From NCBI GenBank assembly GCA_024707265.1, contig JANQAB010000009.1, forward strand, positions 620,001 to 684,000: a stretch of 64,000 nt of DNA, in the 5' to 3' direction. Within the stretch, counting starts at the first letter, position 1. Each line of letters starts with the position of its first letter. Shown here piece after piece: positions 47,675 to 56,146 of the stretch. Source of the stretch: Sporocytophaga sp. Lineage in GTDB: Bacteria > Bacteroidota > Bacteroidia > Cytophagales > Cytophagaceae. The position numbers and the translations under genes are program-made. Under the pieces are notes generated by a model. The model made no database searches. It was given only the letters and a program-made list of their open reading frames with translations, and had not been told where the DNA came from.

Positions 47675-48754
47675 ATGGCTTTAGATAAAGATTGGAAATT
47701 AGCGAAATTACCTATAAATCAGGATTTGGAGACTAAAAAAGTTCTAAAGAGCCTTCCTGCCGCACATGCATCCCTTGCAGAATTAAAAGGGATTGCATCC
47801 ACCATACCAAACCAAAGCATTTTAATCAATACACTTGGACTTCAAGAAGCAAAAGATAGTTCTGCGGTTGAGAATATTATCACAACCCACGATGATTTGT
47901 ATAAATCAGAATTAAATTTAGATGCATTTGCATCATTAAATGCCAAAGAAGTACAGAACTATATATCGGCATTGAAGAAAGGCTTTATGTTAACTTCTAA
48001 AAGTGGACTAATAACTACTAATACAATTTTAAAGATACAAGAAGAACTAGAGCAGAATAAAGCGGGGTTTAGAAAATTACCAGGAACGTCCTTAAAGAAT
48101 GCTGCTAATGGTGAGATTATATACACACCACCACAGGACATCGAAGAGATTAATGATTTGATGACGAACCTAGAATTTTTTATAAACGATAAAAGTATTT
48201 GCGAATATGACCCAATAGTCAAAATGGCAATTATTCACTATCAGTTTGAAAGTATTCATCCTTTCTATGATGGTAACGGAAGAACAGGAAGAATAATTAA
48301 CATATTATACTTGATACTTGAAAAATTACAACATTTGCCTATTTTATATTTAAGTAGTTACATAATAAAAAATAAAGCAGATTACTATAGGTTACTGCAA
48401 GAAGTGCGTGAAAATAATAACTGGGAGGAATGGATACTTTTCATGATTAATGGAGTTGAACATACATCAAAAGAAACAATAGACCTTATAATTCAAATAA
48501 GGGAATTAATGAAGAATTATAAACGTGCCTTAAGAGATAATTATAAATTCTATAGTCAAGATCTATTGAATAATTTATTTAAACATCCATACACAAAGAT
48601 AGAGTTTATAGTTAATGATTTGGGAGTAACTAGAATAACGGCAGCAAATTATCTTAATAAACTTGCAGAGGATGGTTTACTTAAGAAGGAGAAACTTGGA
48701 ACGGGAAATTATTATGTGAATACAAAATTATTCGGACTACTTTCAAAAAGATAA
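47675..48754 (+). CDS. Fic-domain protein (AMP-transferase type) with winged-helix C-terminus
   Basis: 359 residues. N-terminal inhibitory helix with the (S/T)xxxE(G/N) motif (SSAVEN, 62-67), which marks a class II Fic protein that restrains its own ATP use. The Fic core has HPFYDGNGRTGR (195-206): catalytic His195 and the GNGR phosphate loop. The Fic_N/DUF4172-like start (LPINQDLETKKVLKSLPAAH) is usual for this Bacteroidota group. Residues ~290-359 form a winged helix (KIEFIVNDLGVTRITAANYL). Substrate unknown. A toxin-like role is possible but no antitoxin gene is adjacent. Confidence 0.9.
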   Translation: MALDKDWKLAKLPINQDLETKKVLKSLPAAHASLAELKGIASTIPNQSILINTLGLQEAKDSSAVENIITTHDDLYKSELNLDAFASLNAKEVQNYISALKKGFMLTSKSGLITTNTILKIQEELEQNKAGFRKLPGTSLKNAANGEIIYTPPQDIEEINDLMTNLEFFINDKSICEYDPIVKMAIIHYQFESIHPFYDGNGRTGRIINILYLILEKLQHLPILYLSSYIIKNKADYYRLLQEVRENNNWEEWILFMINGVEHTSKETIDLIIQIRELMKNYKRALRDNYKFYSQDLLNNLFKHPYTKIEFIVNDLGVTRITAANYLNKLAEDGLLKKEKLGTGNYYVNTKLFGLLSKR

Positions 48755-48951
48755 AAGCACTAGTGGTAACACTAGGTTGTTTCTGGTGCAGGCTGATGAT
48801 GAAGTTTTGAGTGCGGTGCTTTTAAGTCCCGCTCATTTTATTTATTTTTTAAAAATGTGTACGGTGTTTGTATCCGTGGAGCACTCTCAAGCCCTGCACC
48901 GGCTAAAACCCCTAAAGACGGTATTAATAGGAAATAGACAAACTGTCATTA

Positions 48952-49496
48952 TTGAAACTGATTAAATTTTTCAAGAGTAATCCTAGAAGAGATTATCCTC
49001 TTAGCCAAATTTCGTCTTATCGGATACCTAGAAAGAACCTAGTGTTCAAAAGTGATGATTTTAAGCAACTCCTTCGGGAAAATTTAACTCCTAGACTTAA
49101 CGAAGCAGGATTTTCTGGGAAGGATTATAGATTCTTGAATGAGCATTCTACTCATTGGGAAATTATATCTATTGGACGATCAAAGTATGGTGGAGCTATC
49201 TCAATCGATTAGGAATAAAATTTAAACAACCTTATTCAATAGGGGAATTTGACATTCATAAAATTCACCTATTTGCAGAAGCTGAATCACATATTGGACT
49301 TTCTCCTGATGATGAGGATAATTGGTGGCCATTACTGGATACAAAATCAGAGATTTTACGTGTAATTGATGAAATATGGAAACTGATAACCAATAAAGGG
49401 TTCGCCTATTTTAACAAATTTAAAGATTTAAAGGCTTTCATGAATACCATTAAATTCCATCATATTGAAACCGAAAAACTTTATGCCATCTATTAA
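48952..49496 (+). pseudogene. DUF4304-like protein split by a one-base deletion near 49208
   Basis: The first frame (48952-49212) has DDFKQLLRENLTPRLNEAGF and HWEIISIGRSKYGGAISID; the second (open to 49496) continues LGIKFKQPYSIGEFDIHKIHL and ends KLYAIY. Inserting one T in GATTAGG (GAT-TTA-GGA) joins them into 181 residues with the DUF4304 layout. It is not at a long homopolymer, so true decay is more likely than for the housekeeping genes. Role unknown; DUF4304 proteins often appear in accessory islands. Confidence 0.55.
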
Positions 49497-49623
49497 TAAG
49501 TAGATATGAAATAAGGGTGTACTACTTTTTAATGCAGCACTACAAGTTTACTATCGATTTATTAGCGTTTTAGCGTTATCTGTTTTAATATGATTACTAT
49601 GGGTTAAAATTAAAAATTTCCTT

Positions 49624-49863
49624 ATGATGTCTCTTTGCATACTTCTGATATCACCTTTCGTAATTCCATTTATAATTTCCTTTTTATCCCGTCTCTTAAA
49701 ATTTCGTTAGCATTTTTTATCATACATTTTAACAATATTTGGGATGCTTGGGATAGGTTTTATTTTACTGCAAATGTCAAACATTAAGGATGGCGCAGTG
49801 AATAGTACCTTTATGGGGGGAGTATTCTTGATGCCATTAACAGTGTTTATTCAATCTAGGTAA
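49624..49863 (+). pseudogene. Fragmentary small membrane protein with in-frame TAG
   Basis: An 80-codon frame with one TAG after 28 codons: MMSLCILLISPFVIPFIISF ... LLKFR(stop)HFLSYILTIFGMLGIGF ... GGVFLMPLTVFIQSR. Both halves are hydrophobic with sensible helices, suggesting a two- or three-helix membrane protein. No family recognised. The interval 49864-50037 beyond it holds no supported gene. Confidence 0.4.
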
Positions 49864-50037
49864 CATGGCTTTGTTAGAGAATAAAACGTCAGATAACACT
49901 AGATGATAAGCTTCTTCAGAACCATTTCCAGTATGGAGAGCCTGGTTAATGTGAAGATGAAGCGTAGTGATAATCATTAGAGAAAGGAGGCTTTTTGAAA
50001 ATTTCAACAACTCCCATTAGCATTTGACTATTTAAGA

Positions 50038-50068
50038 TTGATGCCTTCGCTCAAAGCGAAGGCATCAA
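50038..50068. repeat. Solitary REP palindrome, copy 6
   Basis: 14-bp arms TTGATGCCTTCGCT / AGCGAAGGCATCAA around CAA. Same family as the copies at 3.3-4.6 kb, 45 kb away and without a transposase next to it. Confidence 0.88.
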
Positions 50069-50163
50069 TAAGAAAAGTATCAGAGAATGTTAAAGTAAGC
50101 CCGGAAGCAATGTGGAAAAATTAAGGTAATCCTTGGCTTGATTTGTATCAAAGGGAATTTAAT

Positions 50164-50195
50164 AAAAAAAGGCTGCCCTTTCAGACAGCCTTTGA
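50164..50195 (-). terminator. Terminator of lysA
   Basis: AAAAAAAGGCTG pairs with CAGCCTTT around a ten-base loop; read leftward it ends in a run of seven T. It lies just after the lysA stop. Confidence 0.75.
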
Positions 50196-50199
50196 TTTT

Positions 50200-51433
50200 T
50201 TAAAGCTCTATATTCACCTGATTTCTCAGCAAATCCTCCATCGTTTCTCTTTTTCTGATGAGATGTGCCTTGCCTTTGTAAACAAGCACTTCAGCAGGTC
50301 TGAATCTTGAGTTATAGTTTGAGCTCATGCTGAAACCATAAGCCCCAGCATTTTTAATAGCAAGGATATCTCCTTCGCGAACTTCATTCATCACTAATCC
50401 GGATCCGAACGTGTCTGTTTCGCAGATATATCCTACTACATTATATGGTTTCTCAACTCCTGAAGGATTAGAGATATTTACAATGCTATGGTAAGCGCCA
50501 TACATCATCGGACGAATAAGGTGATTCAAGCCGGAGTTGACACCAACAAAAGTAAGGTCAGGAGTTTCTTTTACAACATTTGTCTGAACCAGTAAATAAC
50601 CGGATTCGCTCACAAGAAACTTACCTGGCTCAAACCATAGCTCCAAATCTCTGCCATATTTTTTGCAGAATTGTTGAAATGAAGAAGACATTTTTTTCTC
50701 CCAGTTCAGCAATATCTGTTGTATAGTCACCTTCTTTATAAGCCACTTTAAAGCCGCTTCCGAAGTCAAGGAAACGTAAGTTTTTAAAGTTATTGGAAAG
50801 ATCAAAAAGAATATCAGCTGCTTTTACAAATGCATCTGCACTTTTAAAGTCAGAACCGCTGTGGATATGCAGTCCGATTATATCAAGATTGTATTTTGAA
50901 ACTATATCCAGGATTTCAGGAAACTGTTCTATGGAGATACCGAACTTAGATTCCTTATGTCCGGTCATAATTTTAACATTTCCTCCTGCATCTATATGAG
51001 GGTTGATTCTTATGCAGCATGGTACTGAAGAACCAAATTCTTTACCGAATTTTTCAAGGAAAGGAAGGTTATCAAGATTGATCGCGACGCCTTTTTTTAC
51101 CCCGGCCTGAATTTCCTCATAAGCAACACAGTTCGGAGTAAACATAATGTCTTTAGCTGTGAAGCCTGCTAAAAGGCCCAACTCCAGTTCCTGCAAACTC
51201 ACTACATCTATCCCTGAGCCGGCGTTATTTAAAAGTTTAAGGATGGCTTGATTGGTCAGAGCTTTTGCGGCGTATTTAATCTTTAGATTTACACCTGAAA
51301 AAGCATTTTTTAACCTCTGAAACTGCGAAAGGATTTTTTCCGCATCGTAAACATAAACAGGAGAACCGAACTCTTTTGCAATTTCGGCTAATTCAACACC
51401 CTGAATCTGATAATTGACCTCTTTGAGCAACAT
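50200..51433 (-). CDS. lysA: Diaminopimelate decarboxylase, frame broken at a T7 run (50691-50697)
   Basis: PLP enzyme making L-lysine from meso-diaminopimelate. The first frame (51433-50630) has VYVYDAEKILSQF, the PLP-Lys in IKYAAKALTN, CIRINPHIDAGG, GLHIHSGSD and FLDFGSGFKVAYKE. The other frame gives ELWFEPGKFLVSESGYLLV, YICETDTFGSGLVMNEV (Cys/Glu of the partner subunit) and GAYGFSMSSNYNSRFRP. Removing one base of the coding-strand A7 run reads ELGEKMSSSFQQF and gives 410 residues, the usual length. It is monocistronic and divergent from the trp operon. Confidence 0.9.
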
Positions 51434-51503
51434 AGTAATATTTATGAATTACAAAGATAGCAAAACCATCGGGATTAGTTAATGCAATATTTTTTGGTTA
51501 AAT

Positions 51504-51535
51504 TTTGGACTTTCGGAAAATTATCAATTACTTTG
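51504..51535 (+). promoter_or_regulatory. Candidate trp operon promoter
   Basis: TTTG at 51504-51507 and TTACTTTG at 51528-51535 (seven of eight with TAnnTTTG) are spaced 20 bp, as in Bacteroidota promoters. The predicted start point, about 51542, lies just ahead of the leader peptide ATG at 51555. Confidence 0.45.
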
Positions 51536-51554
51536 AGCGTTCGTCGATAAAATC

Positions 51555-51608
51555 ATGAAGTTAAACGTACATAATGCCTGGTGGTGGAGCATTTCTAGGG
51601 AAATGTGA
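51555..51608 (+). CDS. trpL: Trp leader peptide (attenuation)
   Basis: 17 codons: MKLNVHNAWWWSISREM, with three consecutive Trp codons at 51579-51587. Three TGG in a row in so short a frame, 94 nt before trpE and followed by a terminator, is the signature of ribosome-mediated attenuation. The frame is too short for ordinary gene calling; a longer frame starting at 51574 overlaps it and is not supported. Confidence 0.85.
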   Translation: MKLNVHNAWWWSISREM

Positions 51609-51676
51609 ACAGAAGGTCTATGTATATATAAAATATAAAAAAGAAGCTTGCTGTTCAACAACGGCAAGCTTTTTTA
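51606..51676 (+). promoter_or_regulatory. trp attenuator (terminator with competing antiterminator)
   Basis: Terminator: AAGCTTGC (51644-51651) pairs with GCAAGCTT (51664-51671), followed by TTTTT. Competing pair: TGAACAG (51606-51612) with CTGTTCA (51651-51657), which takes the last base of the terminator's left arm and the loop, with weaker extension (AGGT / GCTT) further in. A ribosome stalled at the Trp codons would leave 51606-51612 free and favour the antiterminator; when Trp is plentiful it would cover that segment and the terminator would form. Pairing was judged by eye. Confidence 0.75.
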
Positions 51677-51701
51677 GTTTTAAAAAGGGGTTAAATTTCA
51701 A

Positions 51702-53108
51702 ATGGCAAAATACAGACTTACAACCACATACAAAAAACTACTGGCAGATACGATTACTCCAGTGAGTATTTACCTTAAGGTAAGAGATAAATTTGCGAAC
51801 AGCATTCTGCTGGAAAGCTCCGACTACCATAGTAATGAGAACAGCTTTTCATACATCTGCTGCAATCCTCTGGCGAAATTTGAAGTTTCGAATGGGAACA
51901 TTATTACAGAATTCCCTGACAGGTCTTCTAAGTCAGAAAAAATAACGGACAGGGCTCAGGTTCTAAATGAATTAGAAAGTTTTAAAAGCTCTTTTGAAAC
52001 TGAAAAAAGTCCGTTTAACTTCAACAACAACGGGTTATTCGGCTATATGGCCTATGATTCTGTCAGATATTTCGAAGATCTGGAGATTAAGACGTTTGAA
52101 TCTGAAGACAGAAAAATCCCGGAAATACTTTACCATGTGTATCAGTATGTGATCGTTATCAATCACTTCAAAAATGAGCTGTTTATTTTTGAGCACTGTT
52201 ACGACGATCAATGTAAAGGACTGGATCAGGTAGAGTCCCTTCTGATAAATAAGAATTTTGCTTCCTATAAATTTTTTCCCTGTGATGATGAAATATCTAA
52301 TTTCACAGATACAGAATTCCTTGATGTTATAAAGAAAGGAATTGATCACTGTTACAGAGGTGATGTTTTTCAGATCGTACTTTCCAGAAGATTTTCACAA
52401 AGTTATACCGGCGATGAATTTAATGTTTACAGAGCTTTAAGATCTGTAAATCCTTCTCCATACCTCTTTTATTTCGATTACGGAAGTTTCAAAATTTTCG
52501 GCTCCAGTCCTGAGGCACAAATCGTTATTAAAAATGGGAAAGCAAGTATTTACCCGATTGCCGGGACTTTTAAAAGAACCGGAAACGATGACCAAGATGC
52601 TGAATTAGCAAGGAAGCTTTTTGACGATCCTAAAGAAAACTCAGAACATGTGATGCTTGTCGACCTTGCTCGTAATGATTTGAGCCGCAGTGGAAAAGAG
52701 GTTTCAGTAGAAACATTTAAAGAAATACAATATTATTCTCACGTCATTCACCTTGTTTCTAAAGTTACTGGTGTATTGGAGGGTGATAAATCTTCGTTAA
52801 GCCTTGTGGCTGATACGTTCCCCGCTGGGACCCTTTCAGGTGCACCCAAACATATGGCAATGAATCTGATCAACAGATTTGAAAATGGAAACAGAGGATA
52901 TTATGGTGGTTGTATCGGGCTGCTTTCCTTTAATGGAGATTTCAACCATGCGATCATGATCCGGTCTTTCCTGAGCAAAAACAATCATCTGTATTATCAG
53001 GCAGGAGCAGGAGTAGTTGCAAAATCAGAATTGCAAAGTGAATTAAATGAAGTACATAACAAATTGCTTGCTCTTCGCACCGCAATTAAACTAGCTAAAG
53101 AAATATAG
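51702..53108 (+). CDS. trpE: Anthranilate synthase component I
   Basis: 468 residues. Converts chorismate to anthranilate using ammonia from TrpG. The tryptophan-sensing motif is present (SILLESSDYHSNE, the LLES box), so feedback inhibition is likely. Catalytic region: GDVFQIVLSRRFSQ, NPSPYLFYFDYG, FGSSPEAQIV, YPIAGTFKRTG, NSEHVMLVDLARNDL, SHVIHLVSKVTG, FPAGTLSGAPK and YYGGCIGLLSFNG. First gene of the operon, 4 bp before trpG. Confidence 0.96.
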   Translation: MAKYRLTTTYKKLLADTITPVSIYLKVRDKFANSILLESSDYHSNENSFSYICCNPLAKFEVSNGNIITEFPDRSSKSEKITDRAQVLNELESFKSSFETEKSPFNFNNNGLFGYMAYDSVRYFEDLEIKTFESEDRKIPEILYHVYQYVIVINHFKNELFIFEHCYDDQCKGLDQVESLLINKNFASYKFFPCDDEISNFTDTEFLDVIKKGIDHCYRGDVFQIVLSRRFSQSYTGDEFNVYRALRSVNPSPYLFYFDYGSFKIFGSSPEAQIVIKNGKASIYPIAGTFKRTGNDDQDAELARKLFDDPKENSEHVMLVDLARNDLSRSGKEVSVETFKEIQYYSHVIHLVSKVTGVLEGDKSSLSLVADTFPAGTLSGAPKHMAMNLINRFENGNRGYYGGCIGLLSFNGDFNHAIMIRSFLSKNNHLYYQAGAGVVAKSELQSELNEVHNKLLALRTAIKLAKEI

Positions 53109-53112
53109 TACT

Positions 53113-53682
53113 ATGCGCCTTTTAGTTTTAGACAATTACGATTCTTTTGTATATAACATAGTTCATATCATAAAGGAATTAGGCTTTGGTTCAAATATGG
53201 AAATTCATCGTAACGATAAAATTTCCATTGATGAGGTTAAGAATTTTGATAAAATTCTACTTTCCCCTGGTCCAGGTGTACCCTCTGAAGCAGGGATTTT
53301 ACAAGAAATTATCAGGAAATATGGTGCTGAAAAAGATATTTTCGGTGTATGCCTTGGTCATCAGGGAATAGGTGAGGTCTATGGAGCAAGCCTTATTAAT
53401 CTTGATCAGGTATATCATGGACTTTCAGTTAAAACAAGAATCTGCCTTTCTGACTATATTTTCGATGGCCTTCCTCAGGAGTTTATGTGCGGAAGATATC
53501 ATTCATGGGCCGTGGACCCAAATAGTAATCTTGATCAGATAGAAGTAACTGCTGCAGATGAGAAAGGCAATATAATGGCCCTCAGACATAAGTCACATAA
53601 GGTTAGAGGTGTGCAGTTTCATCCTGAATCTGTTCTCACAGAAAATGGCAAAGTGATTATGAAAAACTGGTTAAACGGTTAA
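53113..53682 (+). CDS. trpG: Anthranilate synthase component II (glutamine amidotransferase)
   Basis: 189 residues, class I glutamine amidotransferase: LVLDNYDSFVYNIVHII at the start, ILLSPGPGVPSEAG, the nucleophile Cys in GVCLGHQGIGEVYG and the His-Glu pair in VQFHPESVLTENG. Supplies ammonia to TrpE. 4 bp after trpE. Confidence 0.96.
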   Translation: MRLLVLDNYDSFVYNIVHIIKELGFGSNMEIHRNDKISIDEVKNFDKILLSPGPGVPSEAGILQEIIRKYGAEKDIFGVCLGHQGIGEVYGASLINLDQVYHGLSVKTRICLSDYIFDGLPQEFMCGRYHSWAVDPNSNLDQIEVTAADEKGNIMALRHKSHKVRGVQFHPESVLTENGKVIMKNWLNG

Positions 53683-53694
53683 TCCCATTTGATA

Positions 53695-54687
53695 ATGAAA
53701 GATATAATTCTTCAGCTACTGGAACAAAAAAGTCTGAGCAAGGATACTGCGAAACAAGCTCTGACAGATATTACAATGGGTCGCGTAAACCATAGCCAGA
53801 TGGCATGTTTCATGACGGTCTATATGATGCGCAGTATTACAGTTGAAGAGCTGGAAGGCTTCAGGGATGCCATGCTCGAACTTTGTCTCGCAACGGATTT
53901 GTCAGAATACAATCCTATAGACCTATGTGGTACTGGCGGAGATGGTAAAGATACGTTTAACGTGTCTACGCTGGCATCTTTTGTCGTAGCAGGCGCCGGC
54001 GTCAAAGTTGCTAAGCATGGAAATTACGGAGTTTCCTCTGGGGTTGGGTCATCCAATATCATGGAGCACTTTGGTTATAAGTTTACCAATGAAATAAGCA
54101 CTCTGAGAAATCAGATAGAAAAGGCGGGAATATGTATTCTGCATGCACCACTTTTCCACCCTTCAATGAAAAATGTTGGTCCTATCAGAAAAGATCTGGG
54201 AGTGAAAACTTTTTTCAATATGCTCGGACCAATGTCTAATCCTGCATTTCCTCAAAACCAGCTTGTAGGTGTGTTCAGTCTTGAATTGGCAAGGCTTTAT
54301 GGTTATCTTTACCAGAAAACAGGTAAAAACTTTACCATACTACATTCACTGGATGGTTATGATGAAATTTCTCTTACTGGTGCTTTTAAGATCATTAGTA
54401 ATAAAAGAGAGACTATTCTTCGACCGGAAGATATTGGTTTCAGTAGAGTTAAGGCAGAGGCTTTGACATCAGGAAAGTCTCTTGAATCTTCAGCTAAAAT
54501 ATTTACGAATGTATTGTGTAATGAGGCAACACAGGAACAAACCTCTGCTGTCATTGTAAATGCAGCAATGGCGATCTGGTGCACGAGGCCTGAGCTTAGC
54601 CTTGAAGATGCTATCGGTCTTGCCAAAGAGTCACTTGAATCCGGTAAAGCTTTGAGCGCCTTTAAAACATTACTTTCTCTGAATTAA
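53695..54687 (+). CDS. trpD: Anthranilate phosphoribosyltransferase
   Basis: 330 residues from the ATG at 53695 (a TTG two codons earlier is also in frame). The PRPP-binding motif is LCGTGGDGKDTFNVST, and KHGNYGVSSGVGSSNIMEHFG matches the anthranilate region; RKDLGVKTFFNMLGPMSNP is also conserved. Adds phosphoribose to anthranilate. 12 bp after trpG. Confidence 0.95.
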   Translation: MKDIILQLLEQKSLSKDTAKQALTDITMGRVNHSQMACFMTVYMMRSITVEELEGFRDAMLELCLATDLSEYNPIDLCGTGGDGKDTFNVSTLASFVVAGAGVKVAKHGNYGVSSGVGSSNIMEHFGYKFTNEISTLRNQIEKAGICILHAPLFHPSMKNVGPIRKDLGVKTFFNMLGPMSNPAFPQNQLVGVFSLELARLYGYLYQKTGKNFTILHSLDGYDEISLTGAFKIISNKRETILRPEDIGFSRVKAEALTSGKSLESSAKIFTNVLCNEATQEQTSAVIVNAAMAIWCTRPELSLEDAIGLAKESLESGKALSAFKTLLSLN

Positions 54688-54691
54688 GAAT

Positions 54692-55516
54692 ATGAACATA
54701 CTTGATAAAATCATCGAGCGCAAAATAAAGGAAGTGGAGCAGAGAAAAAGGCTTACTCCTGCAAGTGTGCTTGAAAAGTCGGCTTACTTTGAATTGCCTA
54801 ATATTTCATTCAGAAAGTTTCTTACAGATCCATCAAGAACAGGAATCATTGCTGAGTTTAAAAGAAAATCTCCTTCTAAGGGTGTAATCAATGATAAGGT
54901 TACAGTAGAAGAAGTTGTTTCTGCTTATGATTGTTTCGGTGCAAGTGCAGTTTCTGTATTGACAGACATTGATTTCTTCGGTGGTTCAGATGAAGATCTG
55001 CTTCATGCAAGAGATGTGATCAAATGTCCGATTCTTAGAAAAGAGTTTATCATTGACGAGTATCAGATTCTGGAAGCAAAATCTATGGGAGCTAATGTAA
55101 TTCTCCTGATTGCTGCGGTACTGGAACCTAAGAGACTTAAAGCGCTTGCGGCATTTACCAAAAGCCTTGGAATGGAAGTGCTGATGGAAGTGCATGACCT
55201 GGAGGAGCTGGAGGCTAATCACTGGGATGAAATAGATGCTATTGGCGTAAACAACAGAAATTTAAAGACGTTTGAGGTAAGCCTTGAAACTTCTTATAAA
55301 CTTTCTGAAGAAATTCCGGATAGATTTATTAAAGTCTCGGAGAGCGGCATTCATGATGCTAAGACTATACTTCAGTTGAAAGAATACGGCTTTGAAGGAT
55401 TTCTGATTGGTGAAAATTTTATGAAAAACACAAATCCCGGAGAGGCATTCGGAGCTTTCACAAAGGAATTAAAAGAATTGCAGTTGAAGCAATTTCAGAC
55501 TAAAAAACCTATATAA
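54692..55516 (+). CDS. trpC: Indole-3-glycerol phosphate synthase
   Basis: 274 residues, TIM barrel: IIAEFKRKSPSKG (catalytic Lys), SVLTDIDFFGGSDEDL, CPILRKEFIIDEYQI, VLMEVHDLEELE, IGVNNRNLKTFEV and KVSESGIHD. Ends in a Gln/Lys-rich tail. Closes the indole ring from CdRP. 4 bp after trpD. Confidence 0.95.
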   Translation: MNILDKIIERKIKEVEQRKRLTPASVLEKSAYFELPNISFRKFLTDPSRTGIIAEFKRKSPSKGVINDKVTVEEVVSAYDCFGASAVSVLTDIDFFGGSDEDLLHARDVIKCPILRKEFIIDEYQILEAKSMGANVILLIAAVLEPKRLKALAAFTKSLGMEVLMEVHDLEELEANHWDEIDAIGVNNRNLKTFEVSLETSYKLSEEIPDRFIKVSESGIHDAKTILQLKEYGFEGFLIGENFMKNTNPGEAFGAFTKELKELQLKQFQTKKPI

Positions 55517-55519
55517 GTT

Positions 55520-56146
55520 ATGATCAGGCTCAAGGTATGTGGGATGAGGGATGAAGGAAACCTTAAGCAACTAATTCAGGTTGGGCCGGATTATATTGGG
55601 TTTATCTTTTATAAAAAATCCAAAAGGTTTGTCGGAGATAATGACGCTATATCTTTTATTAAACCTCTTAATATCCAGAAAGTGGGGGTTTTTGTAAATG
55701 AAGAGAATGGTGAAATTGTCAGACATGCAAAAGCTTTGGATTTGCATATGATCCAGCTACATGGAGACGAGTCTCCTGCTCAGGCAGAGGAATTGAAAAG
55801 CCTTGGTCTCAAGGTTATCAAGGTGTTTTCTGTAAGCAATCAGTTGCCAGGGGAGGAGCTGAGTAAGTTTAAAAAGGCGGCAGACTACTTTCTTCTGGAC
55901 ACAAAGACAGAAGCTTATGGTGGAAGCGGTCAAAGATTTGACTGGTCCGTTTTAAAAGATTATGATAATGAAGTTCCGCTTTTTTTAAGTGGAGGCATAG
56001 GCGAAGAACATCTGGAAGAAATTTCGGATCTGAATAAAAAATTAAATATTCACGCCATAGATGTAAACAGCAGGTTTGAAATAACACCTGCATTAAAAAA
56101 TATAGTTAGTATATCATCATTTGCTCAAAAGCTAAAAGCATTATGA
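55520..56146 (+). CDS. trpF: Phosphoribosylanthranilate isomerase
   Basis: 208 residues. KVCGMRDEGNLKQL carries the catalytic Cys, and the Asp is in FLLDTKTEAYGGSGQRFDW; PLFLSGGIGEEHL and AIDVNSRFE bind phosphate. Its presence means the HisA-like gene downstream is not needed as a bifunctional PriA. Its end overlaps trpB by 4 nt. Confidence 0.94.
   Translation: MIRLKVCGMRDEGNLKQLIQVGPDYIGFIFYKKSKRFVGDNDAISFIKPLNIQKVGVFVNEENGEIVRHAKALDLHMIQLHGDESPAQAEELKSLGLKVIKVFSVSNQLPGEELSKFKKAADYFLLDTKTEAYGGSGQRFDWSVLKDYDNEVPLFLSGGIGEEHLEEISDLNKKLNIHAIDVNSRFEITPALKNIVSISSFAQKLKAL

Noticed and set aside
51574..51765. 63-codon frame starting MPGGGAF overlapping the trp leader
   Set aside because: It runs through the terminator and into trpE in another frame; the WWW-containing frame at 51555 explains the region better.
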